Notes under the pieces: model-generated
What the model saw: only the letters and a program-made list of their open reading frames with translations
Database searches by the model: none
Told to the model about the DNA's origin: nothing
Program-made: the position numbers and the translations under genes
Source: Neospora caninum Liverpool
Taxonomy: Eukaryota; Apicomplexa; Conoidasida; Eucoccidiorida; Sarcocystidae
Direction: 5' to 3'
DNA: 64,000 nt
Assembly: GCF_000208865.1 (NCBI RefSeq)
Contig: NC_018387.1
Span: 1,965,120-2,029,119, forward strand
Part shown: piece by piece, positions 1-11,346 of the stretch
Position numbering within the stretch: the stretch's first letter is position 1
Layout: every line of letters begins with the position of its first letter

Positions 1-4
1 TAAC

Positions 5-2929
5 CTGATATCGTGTGCTAGTTTTTGGCGAATATGGGTCCGGGAGTCCATTCCTACCCAGCCGATGAAGGTCAGGAGAGCTTCCAAGTTCGTTTCCACG
101 AGGGGATGAGTCGCCACCAATGCGGTTGTTGTTTAGCTCGACTTCTCGAGCAGGAAAATTTTGGATTCCGTCGTGGTCCTCTTTAGCGGATTTGACTGCT
201 TCCGGTGAAACGCGAAGAACTGCGGTGCTGGTGTCATCCGCCTCACCTGAAACAGGCAATGCACAAAGGGATCGACAGCAGAGGCAAGACTGCCAACTAA
301 TCCTACTGGAGAACTGGAGAAAGCCTCTTTAACTCACTTGTGTTTGCCTGACATTCGACTCAGGATAGTCCTTTATCGAGCTCATCTTCGACCGAGGTTT
401 CGTCCTGTTCATGCCACGGGTTACTTCTAGTTTGTGATTTATTGATCGGCTAGAATCCAACCGTACGTAATAACCATCTAGATCTACCTATACATACTTT
501 GCTTGTATATACATATAAGCATGTCTGTTGTCTCGTTAAACTTCGCGGCACGGGCAACTGTCCATGAGGTGCGCGTTGTCCGTAACTCTACGGACAGATG
601 ATGGCGCTTGTCCCTACTCACTGTATCTGGTCTCACAACACAATCATACCTGGTAAAATAGATAGAGCTTCAAGATCGTTCAAGTATCTCTTGGGCGGTT
701 CCGCGAGCGCATCTTCGTCAGCGTCGTTCAACATGACTCCACAAGTGCTCCACGGGAGATTCCTTGACGTTATAGAACCTGTTTTGCTGCGTCTTTTCAA
801 CTGCGCTTTTGTAGTGTTCTGTGAGCTCGATCTCCGCCGTCTGCTGGACGCAGCGAAGCTTTTACTGTCTGTAGTTCCGCTTGCAGAGCGACCCTACGAT
901 TCACCGCATCTAAGCACAAGAGGCCTTTCTCGAAGAAATGCGTTATCATCCGTGTCTGTTTCGTACAAGGGTGTATTTTGCTATAGTCCGTGGAACCATT
1001 AAGATAGACTACTCATCTATCAAGTGGATAGGTGCGTATGGAATGCCACCTGATGTGGGCAAGCATGGAGACGTTCCGAAACTCACCTGATTGTGAGGGT
1101 GCACTCTCTCGTTATTTTTCGCAGGCGTGCTTTTACCCCTCGAACTGCTGACTCTGTTGGCGCTCCGTGAGGTTGACGCATAAACTCTCGGTTGTACGTG
1201 AGCGTAGGAGGCAGAAGGCGGTGGTGTAGATGTTTTATGGACTTCCGGCAGTCCGGTCACCTGCTCATGGATTTGGTGACGTAGGCGGTTGGCTTCCATC
1301 TTGAGAACTGTCTGCTGTTGAGTCAGAGAATCCACTTTCTTCGTCAATATCGTCACGTGTCTCCGGAGGCTTGTCGCTTGGCGCGTGTGTTCGCGATGCA
1401 TGCTGGCACGCTTCTGCGTGAGGGCCTCGATTTTCCTGTGCAGTGAGGCGATCTGGTCCTCCTGTTCATGCATTTCCGTGCTGTCTTGACGCGGAATCAG
1501 TTGGCAAGTGTCTATATCCATGTTCTGTGACTCTAACAAACGCGCTACTTCTTCGTGTTTTTCCTTCAGTAACTCGTATCGATCTTTCATCTTTTCCAAC
1601 TGGCCCTCGCTCCTCTGAACGGCTTCCTTCAGCTGCGCATTTTTGTCTTTCTGGATGGATATCTTCGTATAGGGGCGACACCAAAGGTTCGAACAAACGG
1701 TACACAACCTCTATATGAAAATGTAGTGTAATTCTTCAGCGGGTGACGTGATGGCAAAGGCACATAGTCACAGCTCAGACGAGACAAACAAGATGACGGG
1801 GTGTTGAGGGGGAAAACATGCCAGCTGCTATCACAGGCACCGGAGATCATGAAACTAGAGGAGTCAACTGATTCGCATCGCTGAGGCACTGCGCGTGCCT
1901 GTGTGACGCCTTCGCGCTGGCTGCCATTTAAAAAATTAGAGTTGTGGCCAATACGTCAGTGCCGTCGATGGATATGGGAAGCAGTGTAAAGTGATGACCG
2001 AGGACGGCTGGATCGACTACCAGTTCAGGCCGTGCAAGTGCTACTATGACGGGTGCATTCATCCGAAATAAGGTTATCTCCAAGTAAGCTTTTATGTGTT
2101 CTCAATGCGCCATAAATAGTTGCATTGCGGGTCACGTCGACAACTCTCGCTTTTCACTCCGGCCAAGCTGTATTATTTTGTGACGGATTAAACATCACCG
2201 TTCAGAGGTAGCGGTGTTGACAAACGACTTCGGCTGGGTGTTGGTCTTTGGGAAAGCCGTTTTCGTGGGTTCACAAAGAGCTGTGGAGTTCTGAAGCAAC
2301 AGATAAAGTCGCGTTTTGAGGGGTCGTGCTCATACCTCTTGCGAAAGGTGATCTAGCTCCCTGAGTAACCGCGTCACAAGAGACTCTGCTCCTTTTTCCT
2401 TGATTTCGAGCACCTTCCCAATCCTCTTGTTTTCGCTTTCCTTCTGTCTATTTTCTCGTCTCTGCCGCGTAATCGCGGCGTTGAGTTTTTGAAGCCTAGT
2501 TGCCAGCTGGCTCACATATTGAGGATCACTTATCCGCTGGAGAGTTTTCTCGAGCTGCGTTTGATCTCGTTCATTCGCCTGTATCAGCTTCTGAATACTG
2601 ACAAGTGTCTCCTCTGATGGGCAGTAATTTCTTTTGTACCCCGCGCGTCCCCCCTCGTTCCTCTGCCCCTTCACCTTCACGAATAAGTCTGAGGTCGTTT
2701 GCTGGACACTCCGAAGCTGGCGGAGAAGGTTCGAGATCTCCTGATTTTCATCCTTCACCTCACCTAGAGTCCGTCGCTCGGAGGCAAGATCCGGTAAGGC
2801 GTTCGCCAGTTCACAAACGTGAAATGCCGCTTGCGCGTGCGCTTCAACCTCCGCAGCAGTTGGGCTTGGTTTCTGTCTCGCCCCGGGCGCCCGGCCAGCC
2901 GCTTCGCATGCGCTACTTGCGCTTTCCAT
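5..2929 (-). CDS. Coiled-coil protein, 3' end beyond the window
   Basis: Exons (minus strand) are 2929-2336, 1650-1087, 893-650 and 246-5. Phases are 0, 0 and 1 at the three junctions and every junction is GT-AG. Residues 1-386 (exons 1-2) are mostly charged, leucine-spaced helix typical of long coiled coil, for example around DPQYVSQLATRLQKLNAAIT and EKMKDRYELLKEKHEEVAR. Exon 3 is basic and serine-rich, then acidic; exon 4 is polar and looks disordered. The acceptor of exon 3 (GTAG at 897-894) has a poor pyrimidine tract but is the only one that keeps the frame open into exon 4. Exon 4 ends at a possible GT donor (4-3), so the gene probably continues off the left edge. At least 548 residues are encoded here. 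I recognise no specific family. A cytoskeletal or centrosome/flagellum role is possible for such proteins, but this is inference only. Confidence 0.7.
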
Positions 2930-5900
2930 AGCTCCGCAGACATTATCGCTTATTAAGGAATAGGAAACAGAGAGGCCGGACCCTCGCTTCCTGGAGGCTA
3001 GACCAAAAGGACTTATGACACTGCGTCACATGACTACTCTCACTTTCCCTGACAACGGGAAAACACAGGCGCACCGCATCCGAACTCAGACCTATTGAAG
3101 ACCGAGCAGACCCTGATGTGGATCAAGTCTCATTGTTTCTCTGGCAGCCACGACCGAAGGCGTGTTGAGTTCCAAGTTTCATTTTGATGCGCTGCGCCGC
3201 TGGAGGCTCAGAGAGGAACATATTGGCCCTTCTTCGCTTAAACGCCTAAGGAGTCTTGCCTCTGCCGCCTGATGCTTATCGACAGTCTGCCTCGGCCTCC
3301 TCTGTTTCAGGGACAGCCACGAATACTTTGTGGGGACGCTGTGGGGCACGTTCTCGATTGTGTTGCCTTTCTAGGACAGGAAAGTCTTGTGCTGGAAACA
3401 TGCTCCTTGTTTCCGAAAGATTAGCAAACACGGGTGTGCGTTTGCTCCACTGACAAGAGATATGTGCAACGGCAACGGGCAAGAGCTCGGACTGTCGCCC
3501 CTGCAGACAAGAGAAGGGCGGTTCCAGATCGCGTCAGCTGGATACGCCACTTTTTGGAAGCAACAAACTGGACACCGCGATTTTTGCAGCCTCTACCAGT
3601 GGAAAAACCGAAAAACATCGTTCTGAAGAGACGTAACTACTACATTGGTGCTGTTTCACGTGCCACGACTTTACGCCTTTGTCAATCAGATGTTTTTTTA
3701 CCACTGAGGGAACAAGCATCGACACTGGAGCCCCGTTTTACCCGCCTCCCGACATTGCAACAGAAAGCTACACGGTTGCTACGCACGATTTACGGCCTCC
3801 CCTCGACAGCAACATACGAGTACGACCTTTTTAGATAATCTGCATCATCCCAACACATCTTCACAATACGTTGCGACGTTTCCGCCGCGTTCACTCTTCA
3901 TTCGTGCGCTACAGTCGTCCGTTGCTGTACCACGGGATGCATCCTGATCAAACCACCAGACTGTACTTGCTCCAAAGATCATTCGCAGAAAAAACCTGCG
4001 AGCACTCGTCTCCCCGCACAGGTGAAAGTGGCACCGCCCATTTCTCAGCTATTTATAACTCGTGGATCAGTCTTGAACGAAACCTTGGTGTAACCTCTCC
4101 TAGTCATTGTGACTGCGTTAACGGACTGACAAGGCTAACCCTAAAGAACTAGTCATAGCCTGTTCTATCGAGTTACTTCCTCTCTCCTGTGTTTGTGCTC
4201 TGATGCACGATGCTCCACGAGGCGAATTCTCGGATGCTAGACATCGCGCTACGTACTTTATGTCCTTTGCAGCCTGACTACTGCCGCCACGAGGCACTCT
4301 ACGAGTGTTAGCGTCCCCGGTTCCTTGCACAGGCGTCCACCTCACGACCGGTCTACTTATTGCCTAGTGAAGCAACAAGGCCAGGCCAGCAAAGCGGAAA
4401 GAAGTGGCTTTCGGCAATTTCATGGGTGCTCTCGTCCTCGTAATGGCATAACCCAAGTTTTGCGCCAATTAAGTGAGACCGGCCAACATTCTAACGGAAA
4501 AAGGAACTTCCAGCACCCTGCAATTACAAAAAGCACAAGCACACACCATAGGCGAGCACAGACATTCATTCGAAGGCCGAGTGCAGTGCTTGAAGAGCCA
4601 CAATCTCAGAAATATACGGCGCCTCGAATGGAAACCAACGTCTACAACTGAACACGTTTTGGAGCAGCCACTCGCCACCCACGAGCTCAGCCTCTAATCG
4701 AAGGAGGGGACATGTATCACCCAGTTTTGCACACCATGGAACGACAGAGGCGCTGTTGGAGACCATCCGTCGTAATGAGAAATGTGCGGGATAATAACCA
4801 CCTTAAAAAGCACGAGAACACACCATGTATGACGATGCTGCGTTGCTGAGAGTACCAAGGTTTCTATTTACAGCTCCTCGCATTGTCAAAATCACGCAAA
4901 CGAGCCGCCTTCCACGCGCGGGCGGTCCGTTTCCTTCCTTGGCATATCTCAGTACGCACAAAGGTTATGTCTGTTCTTTGGAGACTTCAAGGCAGCCATC
5001 GATGCCACACTTCATGTAGAATGGCTACACAAATCGCGCACTCTCGTCTATGCCGTTCTGTCATGCATATGTACTGATGGTAGCCGAATTTGACAGCCAC
5101 TCACATATGCCAAGGCCCTGGGAGCCTCACAGAGAGAGGACGCGGGCATGCAGCAAATTGAGAGATGACTGGCCTTGAGGCTCCATCTGGCACAGCATGG
5201 AAACGGCGCAGGCATGCAGATGTCGGCCAGCACCGTATAGGAAATGTGCCTTCTGGTGGCGCGAAGGTAAATGACACTGTCCTCTACGTAAAACTGTTCC
5301 CAGCAAGAAGTGAGTCCTTGTTACAGCATCTATCCTCAAGAGAACGCCAAATACTTTGGTATTTCGCTAGCTGAATGTTATCTTCTCTGAACCTGGACCC
5401 TGAAACCTTTGCTTCCCGTTGCTCTTCCAAGAATGCATGCAACCACGTCCTCGCACTTCTCCCCGGCCACGGCTTGGCCAGCGCACGAGAGTCAAATAGC
5501 GTTCGCTACCACATACTGCGGAATAAGCAGACTAAAGAAAAAACACGGTCTGGCGGGAGAGTCCAGCAACTCATATGGGGGCTCGATCCGACAGCGCACG
5601 GGGATGTGGATTAGCGTATCCGAGAACTCCACACGCTTTTAATTCGAGCAAGGGCTGAACCCTCATTCTTGCACACGATAGGAACGAGGAAAGGTTAAAA
5701 CTGCGAATGCAGCCGTCTGCCTTCGCCACGCTCTTCGGAATGTGCGTTTCATTAACCCCACAACTCGGTTTGCACGTGAAACGAAGCACGGAGCAGAAGC
5801 ATTGGAGCTCACCTCGGTCAGTACAGAAGTTCTTTACAAAACATGACCTTTCCAAGTTCGCGTCGTCGCCTTTCAGCATTTAGCTCTAACACTTCAGCCG

Positions 5901-7510
5901 CACCTTGGCGAAACCGTGTCAAACGCTGACGCCGGCCCGTTCCATACCCACCGAGTCAACTGTCGCTATAACGGCGTACGGTGTACAGTTTGCGGCGTTG
6001 AGATTCCCTCTCAGGCACACCTTGGTCGTGAAAAGAGGGAAAAAGTAAACAACTAACAACAGTCAGGTGTTATTCTTCTTCTCTGGAGTGGCATCCTGTG
6101 CGCGTGCTGCGGGGGGTAGCTACGATGATAGACAGCGCCGTGAACGTACCGCCGGGGAAGCCCCCCCAATCGGAGCTAAACTCCCCGCACGCTATTGCAT
6201 GCAACCACCGATGCATGCGGGTCACTAGTGAGCAGAAGCATCCTATGGACAGTGACGACAACGTCGTTCTCTGCCTTCACGAAATCTCTATAGACGTCCG
6301 ACGGGCGCTTGACAGGAAGGGACCGCCTTGGCACGGAGCGCGATACGGCGCACTGATGTCCTAGTTCGTGTCCACGTTCAGGAACCACGGATTCGCGGTG
6401 TAGATAGCCATCACCACGACGTGCAGCAGCAAAGCCGAGCGACGCAGCCCGTATTGCCTGATTTAGACAGCGACATGACGTAAGGCTGCCCCCTAGCCAC
6501 AATGATTAAAGCCATCAACAGAAAAGTCGTAGATAAGGAGGAGACAAGAATACAGCGCTAGTACGGAGCCTTTAGGTAGTGTTGACTGGAACTCAGGTCG
6601 CTGTCTCAACGGGGAACCGTTGAAGCCCTCGTTGTACAGTTTTTAGCGGCTGTGTGAAAGGGCTGGTAGTCGCAACTCGTGGAATCCAGGATGTGCCAGT
6701 TTGAATGCCTGCTCAACCTCTCACCAGACAGCGCGCCTCTGTGTGGAACAAAAGTTGTCTCCAAATGTACAGTTTCACCTTTGAGCAGCTTTGGGCGACA
6801 GGGCCTACTCACTACTGAGCACATGCTGCCAGAAGGCTTCCCCCTCCAGCTTCCGAGTCAGCTGCACAGTAGAGATACGACGAATGCTTTGGAATTGCTT
6901 CTCAGGCACTGTCGATAGACTTGTCTCTGGTCTTCTTCTAATCTCGGTTTTCGCCCACGCGTGCTCGGCCACTGCTAACGTACAGAAACGAGAAGTTCAG
7001 TGCGCAGCTGAAGAGCCCTTATCGGGGGATAAGTGTTTCGCGTGCGTTTGTAAAAAATTAGAGGCTAACTGTCAATTATTCGTGCCACGCGTGACAGCTT
7101 AGTTGTACAGCGGTTCAGCCTGGGGATCTCCCCCGATGCAGGTCGATCGCTGGTGACACTACCTGCCCGATCGAGGCAGTCCAGTACCAATGCGAGGAAT
7201 TGTTGGCATCACGTGATTTCTTTGAGACACACCAGACTGTTACACTGGAACAGAGTTCGTTGAACAAGGGAGAGTTCCATGACTAACTATTACATGCTGC
7301 ACTGACCGAAGTCATGCTAGGAGTGAACGGTTGAGATGGCGTCGTAGTCACCCCAGAAACCGAAGCAATACTGCCACACTTTATAATTTTTTCTGCCGTG
7401 TCAACCGGCTTAACAGGGAAGGGGAGGGTAAGGACGGTGAAGGGCCAGGCATTTTAGACATACGCAAAGCTGGGGCAGAATTTTGTCTGTTAACACTTAA
7501 GCAAGGACTT
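2930..7510. other. 4.6 kb intergenic block, no convincing gene
   Basis: This block lies between the start of the coiled-coil gene and the stop of the 248-aa mitochondrial-type gene, both on the minus strand. It must hold the promoter of the former and the 3' UTR of the latter. Open frames of 60-134 codons occur on both strands, but none forms a phase-consistent spliced model that I trust. Notable items are an exon-like minus frame at 3449-3276, TGCATGCA at 5434-5441, two TGCATGC motifs 16 bp apart (6196 and 6212), and overlapping open frames on both strands at 6098-6502. A non-coding RNA or a gene with very short exons cannot be excluded. Confidence 0.5.
3276..3449 (-). CDS. Candidate orphan terminal exon
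   Basis: A minus-strand frame of 57 codons begins right after a good acceptor (pyrimidine-rich CTTGTCAG at 3457-3450) and ends in TAA at 3278-3276. The peptide (starting WSKRTPVFANLSETRS, ending EAEADCR) has an unbiased, protein-like composition. It would enter in phase 0, but I could not find a matching upstream exon in 3450-6500. It may be the end of an unrecognised minus-strand gene, an exon of a non-coding transcript, or chance. Confidence 0.15.
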   Translation of the reverse strand, partial: WSKRTPVFANLSETRSMFPAQDFPVLERQHNRERAPQRPHKVFVAVPETEEAEADCR

Positions 7511-9036
7511 TCAGGCGATCTGCTTCTTCTCGCCGCCAGTGACTGACGCAGCTGCCTTCTTCTTCCCGCTGACGAGATAGTCCGTGATGATATCCCGCAG
7601 TTCGGCCTGCACGCGAAGCGCCGGATCTACTTTAACCATCTCCTCTGTCAGATCCAGATCAGTACGATACTTGCGGGGGATCTACAACAGAAAAAACACA
7701 CACAAAACATAAATGTGGACACTCAAATTCCCCCCTCACTGCCACTGACCTAGCGATTTGACCCTCTACGGGCCGGCGTTACGGAATGGGAGAGCGGCAG
7801 AACGACTGTAGGGCTATTTGGAAGGTCACCGATTCCGATGACTTCTCCGGCTGTGTTGCTGGAACCCTACATGGCACAAGACATTGACATTGTTTTCACA
7901 GTCGCTGCCCTTTCCCGCACTTGTAGAAACATCGTGGATCTCTTAGGCAAACAACAAACGAACACGACAAACGGTCAGGACCGTACATCTGTTGACACCT
8001 GTTTCCATCTGCTGTGTCCTGCTGTGCAGGAAAGGGTATGTACGTGGACCCTTGAAAGCGATACACCTCCTTGGTATAACAAGACAAAAAAAAAGTCTGG
8101 GTAACGTCCTCTCTTCCCTCTGAAACATCAATATGGAAAATCAGAGCTCTTACGCCGCCGCTATGTCGCCCAGCACTGCAGCCCCATCCGAGGACGCATG
8201 AGCCTCGGCGCGGAAAAAAGGCTTACAGGGCACTTCATCTTGCACAAGAATAGAACGGAGGAGGCGTCGGTGTCCACTTCCCCCGCATTGCATTTGTGCC
8301 GTGTCATATTGCACTATTCTCAAGAAGGCGCAGAGTACACTACAGTTGAAATCCACACGTTCGCGCACACACCATTGGTAAGCAGATACGCAGCGGTGCT
8401 CTACACGCGCATTCTTAAAAGAAAATTGACACAAGAAGCCCAATGAGAAACGGGGTCCCCCGTGCTCTAGGGAAATGCTCTCATATCAATTTTTCAGTCC
8501 GACGGAAAAAGTTTTGAAGGGATTCGTGAGTGGGCAACATCGCGATGGCTGATCCACTGACACAGGTGTAAGGCCGGGAAGAAAGTCGTGCGTGTAACAT
8601 ACGGGGAGCAACCAAAGACAACTTTCTCCTGCGTCCAGCAGTGACATGGAACACGCCTTGCGGCTCCGTTCCTTGTACCATACGTTTGCGCCCAAACGTG
8701 AAGCTTACCTCAATCGGCGAGTAATCCGCCACGTAGCTGGGCACTGTGTACTGCCCCCGTGGAGCGGCGAGAACATCTTCACGAGCTTTCTTCAGCAAAG
8801 CCTCTTCCTTCTTGTGCATTTCAACAAATTCCTGCCGGTCGAAGAATTCGAGATTCTGGAAGTTCACAGGGATGTTGTTGTCGACCGCAATCTGCGCCTT
8901 CTGTGTCAGCACCGCAAAAAAGCATGCACGGAAGACCATTATAGTGTGCCGATCAAACTGACCCTCACTCCAAAAAGTGGGTTGAACCGTAGAGCTCGAG
9001 AGACCCGCGAGTCGTGCGTACTCCGTCGAACAACAT

Positions 9037-9067
<31 letters not shown>

Positions 9068-9774
9068 CAGGCGTGCACAAATAGACCAGTCACTATGGGT
9101 TTGCCCATGGATCCATCTCTTCGGAAACCCAGTCCTCTCCTTACATTCGCAAGTTCTTCGTCATATTCGCGGATGGCGTCTACGTTCTCCTGTGAAAGGA
9201 TTGCCCGATGCTCGGTCAGGTAGTCCATTTCCAGGAGCTTGGAAACGGCCATGACACCTGATCACAACATGAAAGCGAAAGCAAGGATTCCTGTGGAAAG
9301 AGACACCACCTAGCCGTACGAAAGTGGGCGTTGCTCGCATCGTGACTTCGACTGGTTTTTCCTTCGTGAGACACAGGCGCCGGTCGTCCACAGCACTCAA
9401 CATCTTTCCGGCCGCCTCGCAGTCCTCCCGCTGGTCGTGAGCCTCTGACAACCTTCCTCCTCCCCGGGAAAATTTCGTGACAGGCAAAAGTCTGTGGCGT
9501 TCGGAGAAACCCCGTCATTCTGCACACGGAAGCGTCGGTAGTACACAGTCGCGGCGCTCCTGATACCTTGGCATGCCCTCCCTTGGCCCTTCTACCGTGA
9601 TGTCACGGCACCAAGGATGCACGGCGAACCACACGCACCTGGGTGGCTGACAAAAGTGATTTTCTCGGACTGGTTTCCAAAGGTAACCAGAACGTCGGGC
9701 ACTTCAGCGGTAGAGCGAGCGGCCTTTGCCGGAGCCGCAGCGGCCGCCGCGAGCCGCGCGCAAGAGCGAAGCAT
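7511..9774 (-). CDS. 248-aa protein, probably mitochondrial, family not recognised
   Basis: Exons are 9774-9639, 9444-9310, 9257-9145, 8900-8709 and 7681-7511; all junctions are GT-AG and phases 1, 1, 0, 0 fit. The ATG at 9774 was chosen because the frame upstream has no other methionine. The N-terminus (MLRSCARLAAAAAAPAKAAR) is rich in Arg and Ala with no acid, as in a mitochondrial presequence. The rest is soluble, with charged helices (for example QEFVEMHKKEEALLKKARED in exon 4) and a lysine-rich tail ending GEKKQIA. Apicomplexan respiratory complexes and ATP synthase contain many lineage-specific subunits of this size and style, and a mitoribosomal protein is also possible; that is inference. 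A TA microsatellite sits in the third intron. TGCATGC at 9962-9968 lies about 190 bp upstream of the start. Confidence 0.75.
9037..9062. repeat. (TA)13 microsatellite
   Basis: An uninterrupted TA tract in the intron between exons 3 and 4 of the 248-aa gene. It is likely length-variable between isolates. Confidence 0.95.
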
Positions 9775-11346
9775 CGTGATAACGAACAACTAAAAACGGG
9801 TGCTGCCTACACAGAAAGTCCTCGAAGGAGTTGTATACAATTGGCGACAGGCAATGCAGTGGCAAGGTAGAAAACGACAAACGAAGTGGATGCGCTCAGG
9901 CTGCAGAAAACAAGCGAAGCGCTGATCTGAGAGGAAGGGACTGTCGCTGGAGTTGCTCCACTGCATGCAGTTGATATTCCCTAAGCAGAACGTCACTGCC
10001 CCGTATATTGCGCGACGTGCTGGAAGACACCACAAGTGTCTTCCGTCAGATAACATCTGCCGGCCAAAAACCTGTTGTATCAGGTAGATCTGCGGATACA
10101 GCTGCGCACGTGAATCCTTGGAAGGGGACAGTTCTTGACGAGGCTGCCAAAGGTGCTTCCATCGGGACCAGATGCTACAGAAATGCAACTGGAAGGCAGT
10201 TCCGGAAGCTGACTGAGCTGTCGCTACACTGCAGTGTAGCTGACATGCCGCGGAGGGAACCCGGCGGTACGCTTTCTTGACGCAATGCAGTTTGATGATG
10301 GGTTCTGGCTTTCAATTTTCGGCAGGCGGTGAGAGACGATGTTTTCTCCAAGAGCGAAGCGTTTGAGGTTATCATGCCAATGAATAGCGGCGTGTGAACC
10401 AGTGCGATGGGTGCACATGCTCCGATGGGCGTTCACAGCGTTGGCCACACCGCACTCGTTCCCATTTGACGAAGAGTCTTCATCCCTCCCTCAGTGCAAG
10501 GCTTAAGCTCTGTCTTCCACTCCGCGATCCAACCGCAGGTGACGGGCCTGTGAATCATGGCAAGACGAATTCTCGCGCTCGCGGCTGGCGGTTTGCCAAT
10601 CGGGCGTTCCTGTGTGACATACCAGTGCCGGCGTCAGACATGTAGGGGCGCGACGGTACAGCAACCAACATGCTATCGTTGAATTCACCTTTGATCGCCT
10701 TCTGTGTGTCCGTCTGACAAGTTTTTCTGGAGTTGTGCACGGAAGGCCGAATGCAACTACTCCCTTGTCACGCAGCATCATACGTACAGAAGAGCGCAGG
10801 CCACTTGTAATGGGCAAAGCCCCAGCGAAGAGCTCATAGTTGATCTAGCCAGTTTATTTCAGCCGTTACTGAGGACAGGAGCTGCCACACGTGCACCTCG
10901 AAAAACACTACATCTGAAAGATGCCCCTCAGGCTGCTAGGAAAGAAGGAAAGATTTGCACAAACCGGTTTTGTCGCCGGGAAGGAATGGAATCACATGAT
11001 TGCCTGTGTGGTGGAAGCTCAGCCTGAAGTATATCAGAAAGGAGCAGCCTCAAAGATCTCTGCCAAGTTTTGGTTAATGCACTAGCGCTAAGAAGGGAAA
11101 TACAGTAGAAAGAGAGCAGCCCAATCATTGTGCGGCACACTGGGAGCGTTGGCCCGACCACATGGTGTGCATGGGGACAGCCTGAAACAGGTTATGAGGC
11201 TAGCAAAGAGGAAGGACGACCACACTCGAGGATTCGCGAGCGGCTTCCTTTGCCCCGAATAAGCATCCACATCCCGGCCCAGAGGACGTTGCGCTTGCTA
11301 TTTTTTGGCTCGGGTGGGTACGCCGACAGGAGCCCATGGATACATT
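9775..11346. other. Intergenic, 248-aa gene promoter and PF16 3' UTR
   Basis: About 1.6 kb between two minus-strand genes. It should hold the 3' UTR of PF16 on its right and the promoter and 5' UTR of the 248-aa gene on its left. TGCATGC at 9962-9968 is a plausible ApiAP2-type site. No gene is supported here. Confidence 0.6.

Noticed and set aside
3434..3838. 134-codon plus-strand frame
   Set aside because: It overlaps several open frames on the other strand and has no good acceptor, donor or homology.
6176..6502. Overlapping open frames on both strands
   Set aside because: Neither strand gives a model with consistent splice phases, so it is mentioned only as part of the unexplained block.
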